Positions 19,983-28,753 of a stretch of DNA of 64,000 nt are shown piece by piece (position 1 is the stretch's first letter; every line of letters begins with the position of its first letter). The translations under genes were made by a program, and so were the position numbers. This stretch comes from Flavisolibacter longurius. Lineage in GTDB: Bacteria; Bacteroidota; Bacteroidia; Chitinophagales; Chitinophagaceae. The notes beneath the pieces were generated by a model. It ran no database searches. It was not told where the DNA came from and saw only the letters and a list, made by a program, of their open reading frames with translations. Where the stretch lies: NCBI GenBank assembly GCA_013327885.1, contig JABUMY010000001.1, forward strand, positions 496,001 through 560,000, given 5' to 3'.

Positions 19983-21263
19983 TTATTTATACCTGTATCT
20001 CACGGTAAGCGAAGCGGCTGTATTCACCGCAAATTCACCAATGGCAAACAGGGGCTCCTGCCGGCCAATGGTCAGCGATCCGTTGACCGCCCATTTCCGG
20101 GAAAACGGGTGTTGGTAACCGATAGTTGCCGATTGCGACCGCAAGCCATAAAAAGCTTTGGACGAACTTCCCGTGGTGGTTTGCGTATTGAGCAATTCAG
20201 GTGAGTAGCCAGCCCCGATACGTACGGAAAAATAATGCTCGGGATTGGAGAAATAGCGGCGTACAGTGGCCGATGCTGAAACACTCGTGGAGGCACTGTC
20301 GGGTGTGATGTAGGGCCGCAGCGAGATCCAGTAGTTGCCGGTGTAAAAACCAACCGAGCCGGTATAGATCGTCACTTTGCTTTCGGGACTAAACGAAAGG
20401 TAACGCAGGCCTGCTGATGCTTCCAGGCTAAGCGGAAGACTTGCGAACACTTCAGCTCCATAGCGCTGTTCCGGGAATAAGTCGCCATTGGAAAAGCCTG
20501 CATTCAGGTAGGCATAAACCCCGCGGAAAAGCCTGGGATAAAGGTCTATTTCCGGCTGAAAGCTTTGGTTGCCGAAACGGTCGGCATAATTTACCCGGGC
20601 AACTATCGAGCCCAAAGAGGTGGCACGGCTGCCTTGTACAAAAGCATAGCTGGCCGGCGAAAAATAGGCTGAGAACGATTCATAGGAAAAACCGGCGGAG
20701 ATATCATTGTCGAGCAACTGGCCGCGCAGTTCCTGCAAAAGCAGGTAACCATCACCGTGATTCGGCTGTTTGCGAAGAAGTTTTTGCACCACCAGTTTAG
20801 CATCCGCCATCTTACCGGTAACCGACAGCAGCTTTGCCTTGCGGAAAAGCAATCCCGGGTCATCGCTAAAATGCTGGAGGCCTTTTTCGGCTGCCGCCAG
20901 TGCATTGGCCGGCTCATCGGCCCAGCGTTCCGCATCTATCCAGGCAATATAGTTATCGAGAGTTTTGGGGTCGGCTGCCGCCACGTCGGCAAATGCTTTT
21001 CTTGCATTTTCATATTCGCCATCCCAGGCATAGGTGCGCCCAACAAAGGTTTTGACATCAGAATAAAGCGGGTGTTTCTGCAGGATGCGAAGCGCCAGTT
21101 CGCGGCCTTCTTTCCGCTTGCCCGAAAAGGCCAGTTCTCTAGCTTGTGCAAAGGCTTTGTCGGGGTCGCCGAGGGTATCGTTCTGGGCCTTTGCCGAAAG
21201 GCAAAAGCCACTTAAAAAAACAAAGAAGACAACTGTTATGTAGCGAAGGGGTACGCGGTTCAT
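19983..21263 (-). CDS. TPR protein with YaiO-type outer-membrane beta-barrel
   Basis: The 426-residue protein begins with a signal peptide (MNRVPLRYITVVFFVFLSGFCLSAKAQ), which fixes the start at 21263. Residues about 30-190 are TPR-like helices containing FVGRTYAWDGEYENARKAF and YIAWIDAERW. Residues about 195-426 match the YaiO family of outer-membrane barrels and end in an aromatic-rich closing strand (SLTVRYRYK). The TPR portion closely resembles the C-terminus of the enzyme encoded 60 bases upstream (LLGRTYAWEKKYGKAAPEF; YLAWIDVATW). Shared TPR and tight linkage suggest the two work together at the outer membrane. Function is unknown. Confidence 0.83.
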   Translation of the reverse strand: MNRVPLRYITVVFFVFLSGFCLSAKAQNDTLGDPDKAFAQARELAFSGKRKEGRELALRILQKHPLYSDVKTFVGRTYAWDGEYENARKAFADVAAADPKTLDNYIAWIDAERWADEPANALAAAEKGLQHFSDDPGLLFRKAKLLSVTGKMADAKLVVQKLLRKQPNHGDGYLLLQELRGQLLDNDISAGFSYESFSAYFSPASYAFVQGSRATSLGSIVARVNYADRFGNQSFQPEIDLYPRLFRGVYAYLNAGFSNGDLFPEQRYGAEVFASLPLSLEASAGLRYLSFSPESKVTIYTGSVGFYTGNYWISLRPYITPDSASTSVSASATVRRYFSNPEHYFSVRIGAGYSPELLNTQTTTGSSSKAFYGLRSQSATIGYQHPFSRKWAVNGSLTIGRQEPLFAIGEFAVNTAASLTVRYRYK

Positions 21264-21283
21264 AATACGGTTTTTCAATGGTG

Positions 21284-21312
21284 GCTGCAATCGCCTGCAG
21301 GCGACTGCAATC
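21284..21312. repeat. Intercistronic perfect palindrome
   Basis: TCGCCTGCAGGCGA at 21291-21304 is a perfect 14-base palindrome, flanked on both sides by CTGCAATC-like words. It lies in the 60-base gap between the sulfatase-like gene and the YaiO-like gene and has no T tail, so it looks more like an mRNA-processing or stability hairpin than a terminator. Confidence 0.5.
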
Positions 21313-21323
21313 ATTTTCAGTAA

Positions 21324-23666
21324 CTATTTTTTTCTTGCCAGCAGCTTTTCCTTTTTTTCTTTCAGGCTTGTGCTGCCCGGCAAAAACTGTAAACCTGTTT
21401 TGGCCAGTATCAGGGCCGAATCATTTTTGTCCACCCAGGTGGCCACATCGATCCAGGCCAGGTAAGCATCTTCATACGTAGGGTTGCGCCGGAGCACTTC
21501 AGCAAACTCGGGCGCCGCCTTCCCGTATTTTTTTTCCCAGGCATACGTGCGACCGAGCAACACCCTTACATCGTGATAGTTAGGACTGCCGATCAGAATT
21601 TTCCGGCACAACAGCCGTGCGGATGCATGCTGCTTGGCATGCGCCAGTTTCCGGGCAATGGTAAACAAGGTATCGGCACCTGTGAGCCCACCGGTCAATG
21701 TGTCCAGGGCTGCCTTTTCTTCCGGTGAAAATAAAGTCGATTGCGGCGCCTGCGTCAGAAATTCGCCGTCCGGCTTCATTAGCCTGTTTTCGCCGGAAAC
21801 ATATTGGTTCAACTGCCGGAAGCTGTCGCGTTTTGCCAGCAGCCGGGTCTTCTCCCTTTCGTTGCGCAGTGGCTCCAGTTCCAGGCTGGGGCCAATGCGG
21901 TAGAGTTCTTCTCCCGTCAAAAACAAGTCGCCGCTGATAAAATCATCAAGCGAATTTTTATTGCGCATCAGCGGTACTTCGTAAGCGGTGTTCAGCTTCT
22001 TTGCCGTATCCAAACCTCTTCCCATCCAGTGCACCTGGCTGGGCAAGTGCATGCCCTCGCTGTGCCGGAGCAGTTGCACTAGCGAAGGCGCAATGTCCAG
22101 GTGGGAGGACAGGGCCGGAAAACTGGCTTTCCGTTTCAGCAGCGGCGTATAAATTAGAAGCGGTACATGAAAGCGGCTGAGCATATTGTCTTCGGGTACA
22201 GGAATCAGGCGGTGATCGCCGGTGATAATAAAAATGGTGTTGGCAAAATCGGGTCGTTGCCGGTAAGCCGACAGGAAAGACCGGATGCTTTCATCGCTGT
22301 ACACCAGGGATTGTAAAACATCCTGGTATGGTGCAAATTTTTGGCGATCGCCTGCAGGAAGTTGTGCCAGCCGGGCGGCTACTTTTTCTTTGTAAACTGC
22401 TTGCTGCGGAACGGCAAAGGGTTCGTGTGTGCTTAGCGTAAAATAAATGTTGAGCAATGGTTTGGCCGGGGCCGATTTCAACACTTCCAGCGACCGGCGG
22501 TAAACGTCGCCATCGGTATAACCCCAGCTTTTTTCGCCACCGGCTTTGCGGTTATAATTCGGACCAAACCTGGATTCGTCAAGAATAAAATCAATGCCCT
22601 GTCTTTCCAGGAAAACATCTTGCCCATCGAAGTTGGCATTGCCACCGTAAAAATAGCTGGTATGGTAACCGCTCTTTTTCAAAAGACTGATGAGCGAGTG
22701 GTGCACAGGCATCGCTTCACCAAGGGCAGAAAATCCGTTTTTAGCATAAGGAAGTGATCCGAAAATTGACGGAAGACCGGCAAAGGACCGGCCGGCACTG
22801 CTTAAAAAGTTCGACCAGTAAAGCCCTTGCCCGGACAGCGAATCGAGGAAAGGCGTAAAGCCACCATAAGCTGCTGACGGACCGGTGAAATCGCGGCCCA
22901 ATCCTTCCACGATCAAAAAAACAAAGTTTGGTTTTTGACCCTTCAGGTCAAAGAACGGTGTCAGTACGTCGGTGCTGTTGTCGTTTCGCAACAGGGGGTA
23001 AGGGGCAAATGCGATCTTTTTAGAACCGGTATTGCCGTCCGCTAAATTAGCATTTACAAAATAGGCGCACTTGTTTACCGAAAGATTTGCACCGGGTGTT
23101 CCGGGCTGTGCGCTAAAAGCATTGTAGCGAAAGGTGCAGCCCATACCTGCCAGCAGTAGGAGGCCCGCTGCCCAAGGAAAAACCTGGAGCGACCGTTTTT
23201 GTACCCACCTTACCGCAGCCACAAACAAAACGAGCAATGCCATAGGCAACAGGTCTGCAAGAGAAAAATACGTGGATGATCGCACCGTGGTTTGAATGTC
23301 TGACAATGAATAACCAAACAGGTCGGCGCCAAGCAGCGTATTGGTAACAAGGTAATAACGACTAAGGGCAGCCGAAACAAGGAGGTAGATGCTGCTAAAT
23401 ACAATAAACAGTACAAATGAAACGCGGGGCTTCCACCACCAGGCTAGCAGCAGCGGTAGGCAAAGCATAAAGGCAAGACTAAGGGCAAAGCCGGCATCGT
23501 TGAGCAAGCCGTAAAGTAGGGCAGATGCCGTGCCCCCGGTGCCCTGCAACACAGCGCCAAGGTGTTCGATCAGCCGTAACAAAAAGGTAAAAAGCAAAAG
23601 TGCAGCAACCCACAGCGGGTAGGTACGGAAAAAGTCCGCAGGTTTTTTTGCAATAGGATCGGTCAT
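21324..23666 (-). CDS. Membrane sulfatase/LTA-synthase-family phosphotransferase with C-terminal TPR
   Basis: A 780-residue protein starting at MTDPIAKKPADFFRTYP; the upstream in-frame extension lacks family character. Residues 10-180 form about five membrane helices as in LtaS/OpgB-type phosphoglycerol transferases. The alkaline-phosphatase-superfamily domain (about 245-600) shows metal ligand E254 in FLIVEGLGRD, GRSFAGLP with probable nucleophile S294 where LtaS has Thr, and ITGDHRL. The last 115 residues are TPR-like and resemble the N-terminus of the neighbouring YaiO-type protein. Family members transfer phosphoglycerol or phosphoethanolamine from lipids onto envelope glycans; substrate here is unknown. 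A terminator after dxs separates it from that gene. Confidence 0.82.
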   Translation of the reverse strand: MTDPIAKKPADFFRTYPLWVAALLLFTFLLRLIEHLGAVLQGTGGTASALLYGLLNDAGFALSLAFMLCLPLLLAWWWKPRVSFVLFIVFSSIYLLVSAALSRYYLVTNTLLGADLFGYSLSDIQTTVRSSTYFSLADLLPMALLVLFVAAVRWVQKRSLQVFPWAAGLLLLAGMGCTFRYNAFSAQPGTPGANLSVNKCAYFVNANLADGNTGSKKIAFAPYPLLRNDNSTDVLTPFFDLKGQKPNFVFLIVEGLGRDFTGPSAAYGGFTPFLDSLSGQGLYWSNFLSSAGRSFAGLPSIFGSLPYAKNGFSALGEAMPVHHSLISLLKKSGYHTSYFYGGNANFDGQDVFLERQGIDFILDESRFGPNYNRKAGGEKSWGYTDGDVYRRSLEVLKSAPAKPLLNIYFTLSTHEPFAVPQQAVYKEKVAARLAQLPAGDRQKFAPYQDVLQSLVYSDESIRSFLSAYRQRPDFANTIFIITGDHRLIPVPEDNMLSRFHVPLLIYTPLLKRKASFPALSSHLDIAPSLVQLLRHSEGMHLPSQVHWMGRGLDTAKKLNTAYEVPLMRNKNSLDDFISGDLFLTGEELYRIGPSLELEPLRNEREKTRLLAKRDSFRQLNQYVSGENRLMKPDGEFLTQAPQSTLFSPEEKAALDTLTGGLTGADTLFTIARKLAHAKQHASARLLCRKILIGSPNYHDVRVLLGRTYAWEKKYGKAAPEFAEVLRRNPTYEDAYLAWIDVATWVDKNDSALILAKTGLQFLPGSTSLKEKKEKLLARKK

Positions 23667-23783
23667 GATATTGGATGGACCGGTTTCGGTAACCGGTAAG
23701 GGCAAATATGGAGCGAAAAAACGAGAATTCAAACGGCAGCCAGTGCTCTTTCGACTGAAGGCTGAAAAGGGGCGGTAAAACAA

Positions 23784-23808
23784 AACAGCAGCCACAAGGA
23801 CTGCTGTT
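23784..23808 (-). terminator. Intrinsic terminator after dxs
   Basis: On the reverse strand AACAGCAG / CTGCTGTT (23801-23808 with 23784-23791) forms an 8-bp stem followed by TTGTTTT. It lies about 20 bases beyond the dxs stop codon. Confidence 0.75.
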
Positions 23809-23829
23809 GAAAAATAAGGTTGTTGGTAC

Positions 23830-25764
23830 TTAGGCCGAAACCGTGATGGCCGAAACCGGCTCTTTCAGCATTTGCCGCACGGCATCGGCAATGGCCTGCG
23901 CATCGTAGCCACATTCGCGGTGCAGCTCTTTCAGCGTTCCATGCTCCACAATGCGGTCGGGGATACCCAATATGGTAAGGTCATTTTTATAGCCGTGTTG
24001 CGCCATAAATTCCGCAACCGCACTGCCAAAGCCACCCACCACGGTACCGTCTTCCACCGTTACAATTCTTTCGTATTGCAAAAGGGCTTCGTGCAAAAGC
24101 GCTTCATCCAGGGGCTTGGCAAACCGCATGTCGTAATGTGCCGGCTCAATGTTTTCTGCTTTTAATTCGCGGATAGCCGCAGCGGCAAAATTACCCGGGT
24201 GGCCAAATGTAAGGATCGCCACGCCTTTGCCATCACGCAACTTGCGGCCGGTACCGATCTTGATTTCCTGCATGGGCTTGCGCCACTCCGGCATCACGCC
24301 TTCGCCACGGGGATAGCGGATCACAAAAGGCAGGTCGGTGCTGTCCAGTTGGGCCGTGTACATCAGGTTGCGCAATTCGGCTTCGTTCATGGGTGCCGAA
24401 ATGATCATATTGGGAATGCAGCGGAAATAAGGAATATCGTAAGCGCCGTGGTGCGTTGGGCCATCTTCGCCAACCAGGCCCGCCCTGTCGAGACAGAACA
24501 CTACCGGCAGCTTTTGAATGGCGGCATCGTGCACCACCTGGTCAAAGGCACGCTGCATAAAGGATGAGTATATATTGCAAAAGACCTTTAGTCCCTGCGT
24601 AGCCATACCGGCACTGACGGTAACAGCATGCTGCTCGGCAATGCCAACGTCGATGGCCCGGTGGGGCATGGCCTTCATCATGATATTGAGCGAGGAACCC
24701 GACGGCATGGCCGGCGTAATACCCATGATCTTTTCGTTCTGTTCAGCCAGCTCCAGTATTGTATGTCCAAATACATCCTGGTATTTTGGCGGCTGTGGTA
24801 CTTCGTACCGCTTTTTGTAAATCTCACCTGTGATCTTATCAAACAAACCGGGGGCATGCCACTTGGTCTGGTCCTGTTCGGCGAGTGCATAGCCCTTGCC
24901 TTTGGTGGTAATGATATGGAGCAGCTTGGGACCCGGAATGTTGCGCAGGTCTTTCAGCGTATCTGTCAGCTTGGTAATGTTGTGGCCATCGATCGGGCCA
25001 AAGTACCGCATGTTCAGGGCTTCAAAGAGGTTGCTGCGCTTGGTGACCATTCCCTTGATGCCGGCTTCCAGCTTGGAGGCCATGTCGCGGGTAAAGCGTT
25101 TGCCCACCGGCAATTTGCCCAGCAGGTTCCATACATCATCCCGAAACTTGTTATAGGTCTGCGAGGTGGTGATGTCGGTAAGGTATTCTTTCAGCGCACC
25201 AACATTGGGGTCGATGCTCATGCAATTGTCGTTCAGGATCACCAGCATGTCGGTATCGGCTACGCCAGCGTGGTTCATGGCTTCAAACGCCATTCCTGCT
25301 GTCATGGCGCCATCGCCAATAATGGCAACCGATTTGCGGTCGGTCTCGCCTTTGTATTTGGCGGCCATGGCCATACCCAATGCCGCAGAGATCGACGTGG
25401 AAGAGTGGCCTACACCGAAAGCATCGTACTCACTTTCGCTGCGTTTGGGAAAACCGCTCAAACCTTTGTACTTGCGGTTGGTCATGAAGTTGTCGCGGCG
25501 GCCGGTAAGGATCTTATGGCCATAAGCCTGGTGGCCTACGTCCCACACCAACTGGTCGTACGGCGTGTTGTAAACAAAATGCAGGGCAACGGTCAGCTCC
25601 ACCACACCCAGCGAAGCGGCAAAATGCCCGCCGTGTACACTCACCACGTCAATGATGTATTGGCGCAGCTCATCACACACCTGGTGCAGCTTTTCCTTTG
25701 GCAGTTTTTTCAAATCTTCAGGCGAATTGATCGCTTGCAGCAGCGGCCCTGCAGGTATTTGCAT
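23830..25764 (-). CDS. dxs: 1-deoxy-D-xylulose-5-phosphate synthase
   Basis: DXS condenses pyruvate and glyceraldehyde 3-phosphate using thiamine diphosphate, the first step of the MEP isoprenoid pathway. The 644-residue product has the substrate-binding His in VHGGHFAASLG, the TPP/Mg motif IGDGAMTAGMAFEAMNHAG...NDN, the catalytic Glu in VGIAEQHAVT, and DRAGLVGEDGPTHHG of the pyrimidine domain, plus the C-terminal transketolase-like domain (VTVEDGTVVGGFGSAVAE). Start is the ATG at 25764 (MQIPAGPLLQAI); a TTG directly before it is less likely. The polyprenyl products would also feed any prenyl-ether lipid made by the GGGP-synthase-like enzyme at 32000. Confidence 0.96.
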   Translation of the reverse strand: MQIPAGPLLQAINSPEDLKKLPKEKLHQVCDELRQYIIDVVSVHGGHFAASLGVVELTVALHFVYNTPYDQLVWDVGHQAYGHKILTGRRDNFMTNRKYKGLSGFPKRSESEYDAFGVGHSSTSISAALGMAMAAKYKGETDRKSVAIIGDGAMTAGMAFEAMNHAGVADTDMLVILNDNCMSIDPNVGALKEYLTDITTSQTYNKFRDDVWNLLGKLPVGKRFTRDMASKLEAGIKGMVTKRSNLFEALNMRYFGPIDGHNITKLTDTLKDLRNIPGPKLLHIITTKGKGYALAEQDQTKWHAPGLFDKITGEIYKKRYEVPQPPKYQDVFGHTILELAEQNEKIMGITPAMPSGSSLNIMMKAMPHRAIDVGIAEQHAVTVSAGMATQGLKVFCNIYSSFMQRAFDQVVHDAAIQKLPVVFCLDRAGLVGEDGPTHHGAYDIPYFRCIPNMIISAPMNEAELRNLMYTAQLDSTDLPFVIRYPRGEGVMPEWRKPMQEIKIGTGRKLRDGKGVAILTFGHPGNFAAAAIRELKAENIEPAHYDMRFAKPLDEALLHEALLQYERIVTVEDGTVVGGFGSAVAEFMAQHGYKNDLTILGIPDRIVEHGTLKELHRECGYDAQAIADAVRQMLKEPVSAITVSA

Positions 25765-25822
25765 CAATGATTTTTTTAAAGCGGTAAAATTATTCTATTT
25801 CGGCTAAACGGCGGAAGCTGTT

Positions 25823-27388
25823 TTAATGCTTAACAAACCGGAAGGAAATAGGTTGCACACCACCTGCGCTGCCTGCTACCTGCAACTGGTACGTACCCGG
25901 GGGCAGGGATTGTACAGGGATGGTCACATTGTTGGTGCCATTGTTTAAGGAAAGATTACCGCGACCCACCATCATGCCATTGGTATTGTAGATGGTGTAA
26001 ACAGCAATTTGTTTCGCTGCGCTTTGATACTGCAAAACAAGTTTATCAGTAGCAGGGTTAGGACCAAGACGGTGCACGGAGGCTGTTGGTGCCCCGCCCA
26101 GGTAAACCTCGGGTGAATAGAATGACTTGCCGTTTTTCTGTACAAGCTTCAGCCGGTAATGTGGAAACGCTTCGGGTGCCTGTGCCGCAAACGTATACAG
26201 CTTGCTGCCCCTTGCGTTTTCGCCGGTGATGATCTTTTCTGCAATAAAATTCCGGTCGCCGGCCGCTTTTTCCACTACGATGCTTTGCAGGTTCTGCACA
26301 TCGTGCAGCAACCATTCCAGTTCCTGCTGGCCGTTCTGGCCGCCCTTGTTTTTAAAATAATCCAGTCGCACCGGCAGGGTGCCGGGGTTACAGGGGATGA
26401 TGGTAAAGTCAAACGTACGCAGGTAGCAACCTTTTACCGAGCCGACTGTCACCCGGAAGCGGCCTACCGGCAGGTTATCGATCTCGATAAAAGGCGGATC
26501 GTAATCCACCACGGTTGTGTACTGGTCCGAAAAATCATAAATGCCGTTGTTGTCGGAGTCAACAACAATGGTATAGGACATCGGGAAAATAGACGCATAG
26601 TTGCTGTGCTTAACATAAATGCTGACACTGCCGGTAGGTGTTTGGCCACAGCTTGTAGGACTTACCATGTCAAACTGGTAAGAGATGTCGGTGGTACGGC
26701 CAGCCCTGTTGTTACTGGCATTGCCGCTTTGCCGGGGGTCTTTTACCCAGCCACAGTCGCCGTCCAGCACACGGGCAAAGCTGTTGGCCCTGCCGGTGGA
26801 CATGCCCAGCTCTTCGTAAACGATGGGCAAGTTGCCAATGTTAAAGGTTTTGCTGCCGCATCCTCCAGGCATGGCAGCCGAGGTAATGGTAGGAAACGTT
26901 ACGGCCGGTGTGGCACGGGCAACAGCGTCAATCACGTTCAGATTTGCATCAAACAATACCAAGGGTGTATTGTTGCTGCCGCCATCGGAAAGAAACCCGT
27001 CGGAGGCAGACGGCGTGTTGTCGGTACAATTGCAGGTATTCCAGTTCAGATCGGCGGTTACACCATTGCCGGTGCTGTCGATGTTGGCGCAGGTACCAAG
27101 GATGTAGTCTTGTCCGGCCAGGGTATAAAATTCGCCTGGCTGCAAAATAGTTTGAGCGGGAATGGTAACTGATTTTTTACCGTTGGTAAGAATATAGCAG
27201 CCGATATCGACAGGGCCGGGGCCAAAATTGAGGAGTTCGACAAATTCGGAATTGATGCCACAGCCATTGGCTGTCCAGGGCATATATTCATTGATAACAA
27301 CCTTGCCCTGGACCTGGGCGAAAGTGTTGTTTGCCAAAAGCAAAAGAGCCAGCAGCGTAAAGCAATTACGGATAATATTTGCTTTCAT
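25823..27388 (-). CDS. Lamin-tail-domain secreted protein with T9SS type A sorting domain
   Basis: A 521-residue exported protein with signal peptide MKANIIRNCFTLLALLLLA. Residues 30-180 form a lamin-tail domain (VVINEYMPWTANGCG, SEFVELLNFGPGPVDIGCYIL, LQPGEFYTLAG), a beta-sandwich found in secreted nucleases and adhesins. Later segments form Ig-like strands with paired cysteines. The last 80 residues are a type A sorting domain (RLGPNPATDKLVLQYQ ... GTYQLQVAG), sending it through T9SS. No catalytic domain is visible, so an adhesive or structural role is inferred. It is followed by dxs on the same strand, 58 bases on, but the two are probably unrelated. Confidence 0.88.
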   Translation of the reverse strand: MKANIIRNCFTLLALLLLANNTFAQVQGKVVINEYMPWTANGCGINSEFVELLNFGPGPVDIGCYILTNGKKSVTIPAQTILQPGEFYTLAGQDYILGTCANIDSTGNGVTADLNWNTCNCTDNTPSASDGFLSDGGSNNTPLVLFDANLNVIDAVARATPAVTFPTITSAAMPGGCGSKTFNIGNLPIVYEELGMSTGRANSFARVLDGDCGWVKDPRQSGNASNNRAGRTTDISYQFDMVSPTSCGQTPTGSVSIYVKHSNYASIFPMSYTIVVDSDNNGIYDFSDQYTTVVDYDPPFIEIDNLPVGRFRVTVGSVKGCYLRTFDFTIIPCNPGTLPVRLDYFKNKGGQNGQQELEWLLHDVQNLQSIVVEKAAGDRNFIAEKIITGENARGSKLYTFAAQAPEAFPHYRLKLVQKNGKSFYSPEVYLGGAPTASVHRLGPNPATDKLVLQYQSAAKQIAVYTIYNTNGMMVGRGNLSLNNGTNNVTIPVQSLPPGTYQLQVAGSAGGVQPISFRFVKH

Positions 27389-27556
27389 GGGATGGATTTA
27401 AACAACAAATAACCGCTTTTCTCCCCTGAAAAGCAACCTTTCAAACCAATTTTTTTAAACTGTAAATTCACTGTAAGTTTATCCACTTATAAAACTTATT
27501 ATCCACTGGTATATTTACGGGTCCTCCACTCGTTAGATTACGTATAGATTTGTCAG

Positions 27557-28621
27557 ATGAAGGCTTTCAGGTTGTCGCGGTATTGGGTGTTTCAGTTTGC
27601 CGGATGGGGGCTTTTTGCCCTGATCAACGTGTTTTTTGCCCTTCTGTTCAACAGCTACGAACCCAAGATCCTCCAGCGCATCCTGTTTTTTATGGAGGTC
27701 GGCATCATCTTCTCCCACTTTATGCGGGAAGTGATCCACCGCTCTTCGCTTCTGCTCAAAGACCTTCGTTACCAGATACTTACCTTTTTACTCCTCACCA
27801 TCGCTTTTTCATTTTTCATTACCTGCGTGGTATCGCCGTTTGAGCAATTGTTCCGCCTGCGGCTCAATGCCCAGGGGCGGCCGGTGTCTTATTTGTCGCT
27901 TTTCATTACGAATCTTATCTCGTTTATTCCACTCCTGCTGATCTGGAATGCCATCTACTTCATGTACCATTTTATCATGAAGACCCGCAAACAGGAAATG
28001 GACACCATCAAGCTGGAAGCCCTGGTGCGCCAGTTGGAGCTCACCACCATCAAAGCTCACATCAACCCGCATTTTATTTTTAATGCGCTGAACGGCATCC
28101 GGGCCCTCATCGATGAAAACCCCGCCCGTGCCCGGACTGCCATAACAGAATTAAGCAATATCTTACGCAGCAGTTTAAGCGCCGAAAAAGCCGAAACGGT
28201 GCCGCTGCAGGAAGAGCTGAAGATTGTAAAGGACTACCTGGCGCTGGAAAGCATGCGCTTTGAAGATCGGCTTCGGGTAAATTTCGAGATCGACGAAAAA
28301 ACATTGTGCAACCCGGTGCCGCCCATGATGCTGCAAACTTTGGTAGAAAATGCCATCAAGCACGGCATCAGCAAGCAAATGAAAGGCGGTGTGATCAAGA
28401 TCGTGTCGGATGTAAAAGAAAACCAGCACGAACTGTTGGTACAGAATACCGGTCACCTGAACGGCTATGCAAAACACGGTGGCGGCTTTGGTATTGCCAG
28501 TACAAAAGACCGCCTGCACTTGCTGTATGGCGACAAGGCCAGCTTTGACATCAGGCAGGTAGCGGATACGCTGGTCGAAGCAAGAGTACTGATGCCGATG
28601 AGCGAGGGAAAGAGCCGGTAG
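27557..28621 (+). CDS. LytS/YehU-type sensor histidine kinase
   Basis: A 354-residue membrane histidine kinase of the LytS/AlgZ group. Residues 1-150 hold four membrane helices. The His_kinase domain has the phosphoacceptor His in IKAHINPHFIFNALNGI, followed by the HATPase region with N box MLQTLVENAIKHG and the glycine-rich GGGFGIASTKDRL. There is no periplasmic sensor domain; signal unknown. It pairs with the LytTR regulator that starts 132 bases downstream. The ATG at 27557 precedes a basic residue and the first membrane helix. Confidence 0.9.
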   Translation: MKAFRLSRYWVFQFAGWGLFALINVFFALLFNSYEPKILQRILFFMEVGIIFSHFMREVIHRSSLLLKDLRYQILTFLLLTIAFSFFITCVVSPFEQLFRLRLNAQGRPVSYLSLFITNLISFIPLLLIWNAIYFMYHFIMKTRKQEMDTIKLEALVRQLELTTIKAHINPHFIFNALNGIRALIDENPARARTAITELSNILRSSLSAEKAETVPLQEELKIVKDYLALESMRFEDRLRVNFEIDEKTLCNPVPPMMLQTLVENAIKHGISKQMKGGVIKIVSDVKENQHELLVQNTGHLNGYAKHGGGFGIASTKDRLHLLYGDKASFDIRQVADTLVEARVLMPMSEGKSR

Positions 28622-28710
28622 AAGACGGGTCCAACCGTATTGAATTCCTGCCCCCGATGCGCACCCGGCTGGTTGTTTCGGTTGTAAAGTGAAAAAACGT
28701 ATTATTGACT

Positions 28711-28737
28711 CCTGTTTCTGCCCCGGCAGCAAACAGG
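28711..28737 (+). promoter_or_regulatory. Strong hairpin in the leader of the LytTR regulator gene
   Basis: CCTGTTTCTGC (28711-28721) pairs with GCAGCAAACAGG (28726-28737), giving an 11-bp stem with one bulged base and a 4-base CCCG loop. It ends 16 bases before the regulator's ATG and has no T tract, so it is not a classical terminator. It could attenuate translation, stabilise the downstream transcript or be a regulator site. Confidence 0.5.
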
Positions 28738-28753
28738 GGAAAACAAATAAACC

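Noticed and set aside
24628-25770. 380-residue frame antisense to dxs
   Set aside because: Complementary-strand artefact of dxs codon bias; no signal peptide or domain and it mirrors dxs motifs.
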